Shown: positions 7,185-14,965, numbered from the stretch's first letter. The stretch: 32,223 bases of DNA from Bacteroidales bacterium UBA6340 (GCA_002440265.1 DJSG01000045.1:2284-34506); one strand, 5' to 3'. The notes: generated by a model not told the origin, from the sequence alone. Program-made: numbers and translations.

Positions 7185-8144
7185 ATGAAAAAGAGATTGT
7201 TTTTTAGTGCTGCCATTGCAGTTGTGGCGGCAAGCATAACGGCGCAAAGTGTGCCTGCAGGTGCTATCAATGGCAGATTTTCCGTAGCAAACGGAAAACA
7301 AGTATATTTTGCACAGGGTAATTTGCAATATCAGGCAAGCAGCAATACGTGGCGGTTTGCCAATGAACAAACGGACACCATCGGTTTGGGCAACCAAAAT
7401 ACGAGTATTGATTATACAGGCTACATTGATGTTTTCGGTTGGGGAACAGGTTCCAATCCAACAAAAGTAAGCGAGGAAGACAATTATAGCGTATTTACAG
7501 AGTGGGGCAATAACCCCATAAGCAATGGTGGCAATGCGGCTAAGTTGTGGCGTACGCTGACCAAAGACGAATTGGGGTATCTGCTTTATGGGCGTACAAA
7601 TGCCAACGAACTGTTTGCTACAGCCACTGTCAATGATATACATGGCTTGATTATATTGCCGGATATATGGCGTTTGCCTGATGGCTGTACCTTTGTGCCC
7701 AGCCTGAATAAGGGATTGGTCTGGAACGAGAAAAACAAGATATTTGCCAACGAGAACAGAGACAACTACGTGCATAATGTTTATACCTCTGCTCAATGGG
7801 CCTCTATGCAGGCTAATGGTGCTGTGTTCCTCCCAGCAGCAGGCTACCGATATGATGCGGATATGTATGATACACAGTATGCCGGTTATTATTGGTTCTC
7901 TACCAAGGCGGATAACACCTATTGTTATGCACTCTATTTTGACCCAGAACAGATATACCCTCAATACGTTGAAATGCCTTGTGCAGCGTTCTCTGTACGT
8001 TTGGTACAAGAAGTGTCGGGTGCGACAGCCACCAATGAAGTGCAAATGGTATCTGTGCAGCCCCATAAGCAAGTCGAAGGTTCTCAGGTGGTAATTATCC
8101 GTAATGGCGTGAAGTATAACCTGTTAGGGAGTGTGGTAGAATAA
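7185..8144 (+). CDS. secreted protein of the Bacteroidales 'GNLQYQAS..TWRFA' family
   Basis: It has a signal peptide (MKKRLFFSAAIAVVAASITAQS). The mature protein opens with FSVANGKQVYFAQGNLQYQ and NTWRFANEQ, then DVFGWGTG. I recognise this pattern from a widespread family of secreted Bacteroidales proteins related to the Fibrobacter major paralogous (FISUMP, C-lectin-like) fold. Further along come LPDIWRLPDG, FLPAAGYRY and YYWFST, typical of the same fold. The last 19 residues (QVVIIRNGVKYNLLGSVVE) resemble the end of the unrelated BspA-like protein at 29540-32008, which suggests a shared C-terminal tag. Ligand unknown. It sits 5 bp upstream of prfA, an odd neighbour for a secreted protein. 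Confidence 0.75.
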   Translation: MKKRLFFSAAIAVVAASITAQSVPAGAINGRFSVANGKQVYFAQGNLQYQASSNTWRFANEQTDTIGLGNQNTSIDYTGYIDVFGWGTGSNPTKVSEEDNYSVFTEWGNNPISNGGNAAKLWRTLTKDELGYLLYGRTNANELFATATVNDIHGLIILPDIWRLPDGCTFVPSLNKGLVWNEKNKIFANENRDNYVHNVYTSAQWASMQANGAVFLPAAGYRYDADMYDTQYAGYYWFSTKADNTYCYALYFDPEQIYPQYVEMPCAAFSVRLVQEVSGATATNEVQMVSVQPHKQVEGSQVVIIRNGVKYNLLGSVVE

Positions 8145-8149
8145 CAAAC

Positions 8150-9250
8150 ATGGATATATTAGACAAGATAGAAGGATTAGAGGTGAAGTTCCACGAGGTG
8201 GGCTTGCTGATTACAGACCCCGCAGTGATAGCCGACCAGGCACGCTATGTGCGTCTCAATCGCGAGTACCACGACTTGGAGCGTGTCCTGTCTTCGGCAG
8301 GCAAGTACAAGAAAGCCCTCTCCGACCTCAACGAAGCCAAGCAACTCTATTTCAACGAGTCCGACCCCGAACTCAAGGAAATGGCACGGGCGGAGATAGA
8401 CCAACTCGAACCGCAGATACCCGCCCTCGAAGAGGAGGTGAAACTGATGCTCCTTCCCCAAGACCCCGAGGACAGCAAGAACGTGGTGATGGAAATTCGC
8501 GGCGGTACAGGCGGGGACGAAGCAGCGTTGTTTGCCGGCGACCTCTTCCGTATGTACACCAAGTATTTTGAACTGCATGGCTTCAAATATACCGTTTCGT
8601 CGTTCTCCGAAGGTGCTGTGGGGGGGTACAAAGAGATAATATTCAATGTAACAGGGCAGAACGTGTATGGCACGCTCAAGTACGAAAGCGGTGTGCATCG
8701 TGTGCAGCGGGTACCTGCCACAGAGACGCAAGGGCGTGTCCACACTTCTGCTGCTACAGTGGCAGTATTGCCCGAGGCGGACGAGTTTGAAGTGCATATC
8801 AACGAGGGAGAAATCAAATGGGAGACTTTCCGCTCGGGCGGTGCCGGCGGACAGAATGTGAACAAGGTGGAGTCGGGGGTGCGCTTGCGCTACAACTGGA
8901 AGAACCCCAACACCGGCGAGGTACAGGAGATACTCATTGAGTGTACCGAAACCCGTGACCAGCCAAAGAACAAAGAACGCGCTCTCTCACGCCTGCGCAC
9001 GCAGATTTACGACAAGGAGCATCAGAAGTACATCGACGACATAGCCGCAAGGCGCAAGACAATGGTCTCCACGGGCGACCGCTCTGCCAAGATTCGCACC
9101 TACAACTATCCCCAAGGGCGTATCACCGACCACCGTATAGGCTACACGGTCTATAACCTCCAAGCCTTTATGGACGGCGATATACAAGGTGTCATCGATG
9201 CCCTCCAAGTGGCAGAGAACGCAGAACGCATGAAAGAAAGCGAATTGTAG
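8150..9250 (+). CDS. prfA: peptide chain release factor 1
   Basis: Class I release factor that recognises UAA and UAG in the ribosomal A site and triggers hydrolysis of peptidyl-tRNA. Visible: the PAT codon-recognition tripeptide at residues 189-191 within VQRVPATETQGRVHTS (the RF1, not RF2, motif), and the catalytic GGQ at 233-235 in SGGAGGQNVNKVESG. At 366 residues it is full length, and there is no programmed frameshift site as in prfB. Its ATG lies 5 bp after the stop of the secreted-protein gene, so they are probably co-transcribed. Confidence 0.97.
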   Translation: MDILDKIEGLEVKFHEVGLLITDPAVIADQARYVRLNREYHDLERVLSSAGKYKKALSDLNEAKQLYFNESDPELKEMARAEIDQLEPQIPALEEEVKLMLLPQDPEDSKNVVMEIRGGTGGDEAALFAGDLFRMYTKYFELHGFKYTVSSFSEGAVGGYKEIIFNVTGQNVYGTLKYESGVHRVQRVPATETQGRVHTSAATVAVLPEADEFEVHINEGEIKWETFRSGGAGGQNVNKVESGVRLRYNWKNPNTGEVQEILIECTETRDQPKNKERALSRLRTQIYDKEHQKYIDDIAARRKTMVSTGDRSAKIRTYNYPQGRITDHRIGYTVYNLQAFMDGDIQGVIDALQVAENAERMKESEL

Positions 9251-9270
9251 CCTCCGCAATAGAACGCAAT

Positions 9271-9576
9271 ATGATGACAGACAAGGAAAATCTGAAAATC
9301 AAAGCACGCAAGTTGCTGACTAACAAGTATCTGATAGTCATACTTGTGTTCGCGGTGATATATGTGTTTGCAAGTGACCAAAGTCTGATAAAACGTCTGC
9401 AGCGAGGCAAACAGATTCGTCAGACAGAGGAACAGTTGCGCACCACGCGTGCCGATACCGAGCATGCCTTGCACATGATGGAAGTGCTGCAAGATACGGA
9501 CAGCCTCGAGCAATTCGCCAGGGAAAGATACGGCATGCATGCAAATAACGAAGATGTATATAGGATAAATGAATGA
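9271..9576 (+). CDS. FtsB/DivIC-like septum formation initiator
   Basis: A 101-residue bitopic membrane protein: a short basic cytoplasmic start, one membrane segment (YLIVILVFAVIYVFA, about residues 20-34), a coiled coil (RLQRGKQIRQTEEQLRTTRADTEHALHMMEVL), and the terminal LEQFARERYGM that closes FtsB/DivIC proteins. This family links the divisome proteins FtsL and FtsQ during cell division. FtsB and DivIC cannot be told apart from this sequence. The ATG at 9274 is an equally possible start. The stop overlaps the next start in an ATGA. Confidence 0.85.
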   Translation: MMTDKENLKIKARKLLTNKYLIVILVFAVIYVFASDQSLIKRLQRGKQIRQTEEQLRTTRADTEHALHMMEVLQDTDSLEQFARERYGMHANNEDVYRINE

Positions 9577-9776
9577 CGGATATGAAATGGAGTAACATTC
9601 TGTTGGTTGTGGGATTGGTGGTTCTGTTGGCAGGGTGCGTGATGAGTTATATGAAGTTGCAACCATACTCGGACTATGTATTGGTGGCAGGTGCGGTGAT
9701 TGTGATATTCCGAGGGGCTATCCGCAGTCGCGAGAAAGCAGAGAAGAGCAAGCCCGCGGATAATAATGACAAGTGA
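9573..9776 (+). CDS. small membrane protein with two hydrophobic segments
   Basis: A 67-residue protein with two hydrophobic stretches (ILLVVGLVVLLAGCVMSYM and YVLVAGAVIVIFRGA) and a short charged C-terminal tail (SREKAEKSKPADNNDK). The Cys in LAGC lies inside a membrane stretch; with no typical signal before it, I do not call it a lipobox. The start overlaps the FtsB-like stop by 4 bp, indicating translational coupling, so a role near the divisome or envelope is possible but unproven. Its end overlaps the LacI-family gene by 11 bp. Confidence 0.65.
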   Translation: MTDMKWSNILLVVGLVVLLAGCVMSYMKLQPYSDYVLVAGAVIVIFRGAIRSREKAEKSKPADNNDK

Positions 9777-10794
9777 TACACAGGGCAAGCAGATGAAAGC
9801 AACAACCATCAAAGACATAGCGCGCGATTTGGGCATATCGGTATCCACGGTCAGCCGTGCTTTGCAAAACCACCCCGATATCAGCGACAAGACCAAGCAT
9901 GACGTGCGCGAATGTGCCCGCCGCCTCAACTACAAGCCCAATATGATGGCAAGCAACCTTCGTACATGCCGCAACAATGTCATTGGCGTGGTGCTGCCCG
10001 AGGTCAACCATCATTTCTTTGCTTCGGTGTTGGATGGCATTGAGCAAACTGCCAATGAAGCAGGGTACAAAATCCTTATTTGTCAGACCGGCGAGAACGT
10101 GGAGAAAGAGGTGCAAGGCATTCAAGCCCTTATCGGCAGTCGTGTGGCAGGGATGTTGGTGGGCGTGAGCAAGCAGACTGCCAACCTGCAGCATTTACAG
10201 GACGTCATCAACAGCGGCATACCCCTTGTGCTCTACGACCGGCCATGCCCCTCGTTGAAGTGCGACCAGGTGCTCTCGGACGACTACATGGGGGCATACA
10301 CCGCTGTGGAATACCTGATTCAAACGGGCTGCAAACGCATTGCTTATTTCTCCTCTCCAATGCAGTTGGAAGTCGCGCGCAGACGTTATCAGGGCTGGCG
10401 GGATGCACTGATGCACTATGGATTGCCATGTGATGAAACGGGCATCATCACGTGTGACACACGGGCACAGGCCATCATCGATACCCCCATCGTTATGCAA
10501 CGCGAGCACAAGCCGGATGCTATCTTTTGCGTGAATGACAACTGTGCTTCGGGTGTACTCTATGCTGCGCAGATATTGGGCGTGAAGATACCCGGCGACT
10601 TGGCTATCTGCGGTTTCTCCGACGACCCCTTATGCCGCACCACCTCACCCATGCTCACCACTGTGCAGCAACATGGTGTGGAGATAGGAAGGCGTTCCAT
10701 GATGCGCCTGCTCAAACGCTTGGCAGGTGATGAACGCATATCACAAACAGAAATGGTACCCACCGATCTTGTAGTACGCGAAACAACCAAATAA
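9766..10794 (+). CDS. LacI/GalR-family transcriptional regulator
   Basis: It has an N-terminal helix-turn-helix (TIKDIARDLGISVSTVSRAL) with the hinge region after it (LNYKPNMMASNLRT). A periplasmic-binding-protein-like sugar-sensing domain follows from about residue 70 to the end, with VIGVVLPEVNHHFFASVLDGIE, VLYDRPCP and AICGFSDDPL as family landmarks. These proteins repress or activate sugar-use genes when a sugar ligand binds. The gene overlaps the preceding small membrane protein by 11 bp; the ATG at 9793 (MKATTIKDIA) is a credible alternative start that would remove the overlap. It is followed 2 bp later by a GH65 N-terminal-domain gene, which hints that an alpha-glucoside such as maltose, trehalose or kojibiose was once the relevant sugar. 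Confidence 0.92.
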   Translation: MTSDTQGKQMKATTIKDIARDLGISVSTVSRALQNHPDISDKTKHDVRECARRLNYKPNMMASNLRTCRNNVIGVVLPEVNHHFFASVLDGIEQTANEAGYKILICQTGENVEKEVQGIQALIGSRVAGMLVGVSKQTANLQHLQDVINSGIPLVLYDRPCPSLKCDQVLSDDYMGAYTAVEYLIQTGCKRIAYFSSPMQLEVARRRYQGWRDALMHYGLPCDETGIITCDTRAQAIIDTPIVMQREHKPDAIFCVNDNCASGVLYAAQILGVKIPGDLAICGFSDDPLCRTTSPMLTTVQQHGVEIGRRSMMRLLKRLAGDERISQTEMVPTDLVVRETTK

Positions 10795-10796
10795 CT

Positions 10797-11558
10797 ATGT
10801 TGGAATACAATACTTGGACTATTGAGCAGCACGGTTGGGACCCTCTGCACGAACCCGAAGTCGAACAGCAACTCTCGTTCTCTAACGATTATCTGTGTCA
10901 AACGGCACATTTCGAGGAGCACTATGCCGCCCCGCAACGCCTGTGTACCTATATAAAAGGTGTCGAAAAGCCTATACCTAACATCTCATCCATCTCGGTA
11001 CGCCTGCACGACGAACGATTGGATTTGGCTGACTGGACGGTGGAGAGTTTCTTCCGGCGTTTGCACAAGAACGAACCTCTGTTGGAACGCGAGTTCACGA
11101 CCTTGTCGCCCAAAGGCTACAAACTGAATATCCATGCTCTGCGCGAGTTGCTGCCTGCCAAGAAAGAGGCGATGCAAATCACCTACAAGGTGCAATCGGT
11201 TGACTACAACGGTCCTATCTCCTTGCTCGCATTGTTGGGAGGTGGCGAAGAGGCGGTGGAGTGGTATCCGCTCATGAACTTCGTACGGCAGGATATGAGC
11301 TGGATGTGGCTGCAGATGAGACATGTGGACCTCCAACTCTGCTGTGCCATGAACTATATGATATTCAAGAACGGTGTCGCTGTGCCGCACCGCCCCATCA
11401 AGATTGAGAAGCAGCACATTGTCGGCTACTCGGCTACGTTGCCCATTCAGGAAGGCGAGACGTACACACTGCAGAAGCGGGTAGTGGTGCTCGACTCGCG
11501 CAACCACCCCAAAGACATACTGATAGACAGCGCAATGCAATGCTTGACAAATTGGTAA
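10797..11558 (+). CDS. stand-alone GH65 N-terminal domain protein, catalytic barrel missing
   Basis: The 253 residues follow the N-terminal beta-sandwich of glycoside hydrolase family 65 (maltose/trehalose/kojibiose phosphorylases): FSNDYLCQTAHFEEHY at the place of the usual FSLGNGYLGQRGNFEE, then YIKGVEKP, VRLHDERLDLADW, and LEREFTTLSPKGYKLNIHALR. Full enzymes continue for several hundred more residues into an (alpha/alpha)6 barrel with the catalytic Glu. Here the stop comes at the end of the sandwich and ruvC begins inside the last 19 bp. It therefore cannot be an active phosphorylase. It could be a remnant, a sugar-binding accessory, or a partner of the adjacent LacI regulator. No further GH65 sequence follows in any frame. 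Confidence 0.75.
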   Translation: MLEYNTWTIEQHGWDPLHEPEVEQQLSFSNDYLCQTAHFEEHYAAPQRLCTYIKGVEKPIPNISSISVRLHDERLDLADWTVESFFRRLHKNEPLLEREFTTLSPKGYKLNIHALRELLPAKKEAMQITYKVQSVDYNGPISLLALLGGGEEAVEWYPLMNFVRQDMSWMWLQMRHVDLQLCCAMNYMIFKNGVAVPHRPIKIEKQHIVGYSATLPIQEGETYTLQKRVVVLDSRNHPKDILIDSAMQCLTNW

Positions 11559-12163
11559 AAGAGCACTTGATATTGGGCATTGACCCGGGTACGCTCTATA
11601 TGGGGTATGCCCTGTTGCGCACATCGGGTAAGCATGCCGAGTTGGTCTCTTTCGGAGTATATGATGTGCATAAGTTGGACGACCAATATGCCCGCCTGCA
11701 ACGTGAGTTCTTCTTCTTGCAGGAGTTGATAGAGGAATATCACCCCACCGAGTTGGCTATCGAAACGCAGTTCGTGGACAAAAACCCCCAGACCATGATC
11801 AAAATCGTCCATGCACAAGGGGTGGCTATTGCTGCTGCGCTGTCCAAGGATTTGCCTATCAACGAGTACTCGCCCATGAAGGTCAAGATGGCTATTACAG
11901 GCAACGGACACGCGGACAAACAGCAGGTGGCTGCTATGCTCCAACGCTTCCTGCACATACCCCAAGAGGATATGCCGCGCAAGTTGGATGCCACCGATGC
12001 ACTTGGCATTGCCTATTGCCACTACCTGCAATTAGGGCTGCCGCTCAAGGAGAAAGGTGCCAAGGATTGGACTACCTATGCACGGCAGAAAGGACTGGCA
12101 GACAATCAGTTGACAGGACCAAACGCCAAACTGCTTGCCGCATTGCAACAACGAAAAAAATAG
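11540..12163 (+). CDS. ruvC: crossover junction endodeoxyribonuclease RuvC
   Basis: RuvC resolves Holliday junctions bound by RuvAB during recombination repair, cutting two strands symmetrically as a dimer. The four acidic catalytic residues of the RNase-H-like fold can be placed: Asp15 in LGIDPGT, Glu75 in LAIETQF, and Asp150 and Asp153 in LDATDALGIAYCH. The Gln/Gly/Ala-rich helix HAQGVAIAAAL and the loop VKMAITGNGHADKQQV are also family-typical. It has 207 residues with an ordinary C-terminal extension. The first 19 bp overlap the end of the GH65N gene, so it is probably translated by coupling at the end of the long run that begins at 5053. A T-rich stretch follows the stop. Confidence 0.95.
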   Translation: MLDKLVKEHLILGIDPGTLYMGYALLRTSGKHAELVSFGVYDVHKLDDQYARLQREFFFLQELIEEYHPTELAIETQFVDKNPQTMIKIVHAQGVAIAAALSKDLPINEYSPMKVKMAITGNGHADKQQVAAMLQRFLHIPQEDMPRKLDATDALGIAYCHYLQLGLPLKEKGAKDWTTYARQKGLADNQLTGPNAKLLAALQQRKK

Positions 12164-12184
12164 AGTAGGGCTTTTTTTGTTTTT
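12150..12184 (+). terminator. possible intrinsic terminator after ruvC
   Basis: AAC-g-A7 pairs with T7-GTT around an 11-base loop, spanning the ruvC stop, and is followed by more T residues. The stem is almost all A-T, so it is weak; the position at the end of a long gene run is what supports it. Confidence 0.4.
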
Positions 12185-12200
12185 TTTCAATACCCATTAT

Positions 12201-12231
12201 TTGGTATTTCGGTTTAATTGTCGTACCTTTG
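12201..12231 (+). promoter_or_regulatory. Bacteroidota-type promoter of the ferredoxin gene
   Basis: TTG at 12201-12203, a 20-base spacer, and TACCTTTG at 12224-12231. The expected start of transcription is near 12237, giving a leader of about 35 bases before the ATG at 12271. Confidence 0.8.
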
Positions 12232-12270
12232 CAGCGAAATTGATAATAACAAACCAAATCAACAAATAAT

Positions 12271-12435
12271 ATGGCTTACGTAATTTCTGATGATTGTATC
12301 GCTTGTGGCACTTGCAAGGACGAGTGCCCGATGGGAGCCATCTCCGAAGGCGAGCATTATTACATCAATCCTGACTTGTGCACCGAATGCGGCACATGCG
12401 CAGATGTCTGCCCAAGTGGCGCAATTTCAAAATAA
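12271..12435 (+). CDS. 2[4Fe-4S] ferredoxin
   Basis: A 54-residue clostridial-type ferredoxin, an electron carrier of the cytoplasm. The first cluster motif is CIACGTC with CP (Cys9, 12, 15, 19) and the second is CTECGTC with CP (Cys37, 40, 43, 47). The two halves show the usual internal duplication, each ending in a GAIS-like tetrapeptide. It has its own promoter 40 bp upstream and a strong terminator 22 bp downstream, so it forms a single-gene unit, as expected for a highly expressed electron carrier in an anaerobe. Its redox partners are not in this window. Confidence 0.95.
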   Translation: MAYVISDDCIACGTCKDECPMGAISEGEHYYINPDLCTECGTCADVCPSGAISK

Positions 12436-12456
12436 TTGCTATTGGGAGTACAACGC

Positions 12457-12499
12457 GGGACTGCTTGACAGTAAATTGTTGAGTAGTCCCTCTTTTTTT
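12457..12499 (+). terminator. intrinsic terminator of the ferredoxin gene
   Basis: GGGACT pairs with AGTCCC, the stem continuing inward through CT/AG and ACA/TGT with a few G-T pairs around a short loop, followed by TCTTTTTTT. It leaves only about 30 bp before the next start codon, and I see no consensus promoter there. The downstream receptor gene may therefore depend on read-through or on an unrecognised promoter. Confidence 0.8.
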
Positions 12500-12530
12500 G
12501 GAGCCATATTAGGACTTGTTTCGATTAGTT

Positions 12531-14549
12531 ATGAACAAGTTATATAGTATTTCTCGTTCGTTTCGTTTCCGCCGTTTCTCGCGCAAAGCGTATGCGGCTT
12601 TTGCCTCGATGCACCGCCATGTGACCATTGGTCGGGTGGGGTGCCGCATCTGCGATTTGGAGATGCTCAAGTCGGGCAAGGCTGTGGCTGTGTGTGCAGC
12701 ACTTTTCTACGGCGTATCGGCAAGTGCCGGGGAGGCAATACCTCCCAACGAAACTGATGTGGCAAACCAAGTTGCCTTGGAACAACTGGACGTAGTTGCC
12801 ACAACGTCGCGCCTCGCGTCTTCTGCGGTGCGACAAGTCACTGTTTTTTCTCGCGACGACATTCGTCAGTTGCCCGTCAGTACGCTGGCGGAGGTGCTGC
12901 AGCGGTTGCCCGGAGTCGATGTGCGGCAGCGTGGTGCCACTGGGGTGCAAGCCGACATTGCCCTCAACGGGTGCACGGCGGACCAGACCCTCATCTTCCT
13001 AAACGGTGTCAATGTCACGGACCCGCAGACGGGGCACTACTCCATGAACCTCCCTGTCGAACCGCAGGACATCGAGCGCATCGAGGTGTACAACGCCACG
13101 CCGCAGGGCTTGGGAGCGTATGCAGGGGTCATCAACATCGTCACACGGCAGGCACGCGACACCACCTATGAGGTCGAAGCCTCACTCGCGGCTGGCGAAT
13201 ACGGGCTCTTCAACCCACGCCTTGCTTACCGCGATGCCCATGAAAACCTGCATTGGGAAACCAACGTAAGTTACAATCAATCAACAGGTTTCGCTTCCAA
13301 CACAGACTACCGCATTGCCAATGCTTTCGCTCACCTCACAGCAGGCGACTTCGAGGTGCAGGCGGGTGCGCAGTACAAGGATGCGGGTGCCAACGCTTTC
13401 TACGCCCTCTCCTATCCCGACCAGTTCGATGCCACCCGTATGGCTTTTGCCTCCGCGGCATACCATGGGCGGTTGGCAGACCGTTGGACCATGGATGCCT
13501 CGGCTCTGTATCGTGCTCATTATGACCGCTTTGAGTTGTTCCGCGAGGGCACCGAGACACCTGCTTGGTACACGGGGCACAACCGCCATTGGACGCACAC
13601 TGCCGATGCCGATGCCAAGGTCTCGTTCATGGAGTCGTGGGGCACCACCTCCGCGGGACTCACCTTGCGCGATGCCTACATCACGTCCAACACCCTTGGC
13701 GAGCACAATCGGATGACTGTCAACTACTACCTCCAGCAGACTGCCCATTGGAACCATATTTCCCTCTCGGCACTGGTGGGCGGAACCTACAACACAGCCT
13801 TCCGTGCCGACTGGTCCTACAGCCTCGACCTCTCCTGGCGCCCTGTGCATGGGCTCTCGCTCTATCTCAACACAGCCCGCGCTTTGCGCCTGCCTACGTT
13901 CACAGACCTCTATTATCATTCGGCAACCCAACTCGGCAACGACAGCCTGCGTGCCGAACATGCCTACAAGACCGAACTCGGGGCGCAGTACCAAAAGCAG
14001 TGGGCGAATATCCGTCTCGACGCGAACCTCAAGGGCTACTACCGTTATGCCACAGATGTCATCGATTGGGTCAAATGTCCCGACGAAACGCAGTGGTTGT
14101 CACGTAATTACGCTCATTTGCAGACGTGGGGCTGCAATGCCTCGGTCGGAATCACGGCACGCCAACCGTTGGGGCATTTCCTCCGTCAGGCACGTCTGAG
14201 TTATGCCTATTGCGGTACCACCAAGCAGGAGACCGACTACCTCAGCAAGTATGCCCTTGACTACCTCCGACACCGCCTCTCATTCACCATCGAGCACACC
14301 ATCTATCGCGGGTTGGGAGCGTCGTGGCAACTCACTTGGCAGCAGCGAAACGGCTCCTATGCCGACCGTGATGGGGTAGTGCAGACCTATCAACCTGTAT
14401 TTCTGTTGGATGGCAGTATCTTCTACGATGCACCCAAGTGGAAGGCATCATTGGAGTGCACCAATATGACCAATCGGACCTACTACGACTACGGCGGTAT
14501 CCTCCGGCCCACCCACTGGCTCCGCGCCAAACTGGAAGTACGCCTCTGA
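12531..14549 (+). CDS. TonB-dependent outer-membrane receptor, BtuB/FepA-like, with extended leader
   Basis: A 672-residue receptor. The plug domain is clear: VTVFSRDDIRQLPVSTLAEVLQRLPGVDV, LIFLNGVNVTDPQTGHYSMNLP, and IERIEVYNATPQG...GVINIVT. The rest is a 22-strand-type barrel ending in the terminal strand LRAKLEVRL. EQLDVVATT near residue 85 is a candidate TonB box. The leader is unusual: about 50 charged residues (RFRRFSRKAYAAFASMHRHVTIGRVGCRICDLEMLKSG) precede the hydrophobic signal core (AVAVCAALFYGVSASAGEA). Substrate unknown; I see no B12 riboswitch upstream, so cobalamin is not supported. The ATG at 12531 is preferred over a TTG at 12516. Confidence 0.88.
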   Translation: MNKLYSISRSFRFRRFSRKAYAAFASMHRHVTIGRVGCRICDLEMLKSGKAVAVCAALFYGVSASAGEAIPPNETDVANQVALEQLDVVATTSRLASSAVRQVTVFSRDDIRQLPVSTLAEVLQRLPGVDVRQRGATGVQADIALNGCTADQTLIFLNGVNVTDPQTGHYSMNLPVEPQDIERIEVYNATPQGLGAYAGVINIVTRQARDTTYEVEASLAAGEYGLFNPRLAYRDAHENLHWETNVSYNQSTGFASNTDYRIANAFAHLTAGDFEVQAGAQYKDAGANAFYALSYPDQFDATRMAFASAAYHGRLADRWTMDASALYRAHYDRFELFREGTETPAWYTGHNRHWTHTADADAKVSFMESWGTTSAGLTLRDAYITSNTLGEHNRMTVNYYLQQTAHWNHISLSALVGGTYNTAFRADWSYSLDLSWRPVHGLSLYLNTARALRLPTFTDLYYHSATQLGNDSLRAEHAYKTELGAQYQKQWANIRLDANLKGYYRYATDVIDWVKCPDETQWLSRNYAHLQTWGCNASVGITARQPLGHFLRQARLSYAYCGTTKQETDYLSKYALDYLRHRLSFTIEHTIYRGLGASWQLTWQQRNGSYADRDGVVQTYQPVFLLDGSIFYDAPKWKASLECTNMTNRTYYDYGGILRPTHWLRAKLEVRL

Positions 14550-14611
14550 TTATATCCCCGCACTACCGGACACAGAATCGATAGCCTTAGTCCTGTTTCC
14601 ACCCACTCCCC

Positions 14612-14655
14612 AAGAGATTGTCTGCACTTGTCAGACAGTCTCTTGTCTCGTTTTT
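14612..14655 (+). terminator. intrinsic terminator of the receptor gene
   Basis: AAGAGA-T-TGTCTG (14612-14624) pairs over 13 positions with CAGACA-G-TCTCTT (14632-14644), with one T-G pair and a 7-base loop. GTCTCG and five T residues follow. It lies about 60 bp after the stop. Confidence 0.75.
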
Positions 14656-14679
14656 CGCGAGGGCACCTTTGCCCCCGCC

Positions 14680-14835
14680 GAGGGAATCCATCGTTCCCTC
14701 CACCACCCTCACGGGCAGTATTCATACGTCAAAGAACATTGGCTGCTTACGTCTGCAGCCTACCGGATTCAACACCTTGAATCACGCTGCAAAGATACAA
14801 CAGATTCCGTGTTTTTGTTGGTAAAGTATTACCAA
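14680..14835. other. cluster of perfect short hairpins in the intergenic region
   Basis: Four perfect stems lie in a row: GAGGGAA/TTCCCTC (14680-14700), GGCTGC/GCAGCC (14741-14760), GATTCAA/TTGAATC (14766-14783) and TTGGTAA/TTACCAA (14818-14835). A minus-strand TATCTTTG (14797-14790) could be a -7 element reading leftward through three of them, but the expected TTG 20 bases further upstream is absent. I see no protein-coding gene in 14550-15051. A structured RNA or a decayed repeat element are both possible. Confidence 0.45.
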
Positions 14836-14869
14836 TAATGCACACTGATTGCATTTCCTTTGTGTTTTA

Positions 14870-14908
14870 ATGCATCATTGCGCATTACGCATTGTGCATT
14901 GCGCATTG
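14870..14908. repeat. AATGCGCAATG-type imperfect repeat, copy 3 (inverted)
   Basis: Four tandem words of the type (T)GCGCATT / ACGCATT / GTGCATT / GCGCATT, the reverse complement of the repeat at 4607-4638 and 4933-4998. It lies about 60 bp upstream of the promoter at 14966. Confidence 0.7.
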
Positions 14909-14965
14909 AAAAGTGCCCGTTTTTTACGTATTTATTGCCTGCTGTTTTGAAAAGGCGGGCAATAC

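Noticed and set aside
11540..11558. Frameshift joining the GH65N gene to a downstream catalytic barrel
   Set aside because: The downstream sequence is a complete ruvC, and no GH65 barrel motif occurs in any frame after the stop.
12436..12530. B12 riboswitch ahead of the BtuB-like receptor
   Set aside because: The space is too short and no B12-box-like sequence is present; only a terminator hairpin is seen.
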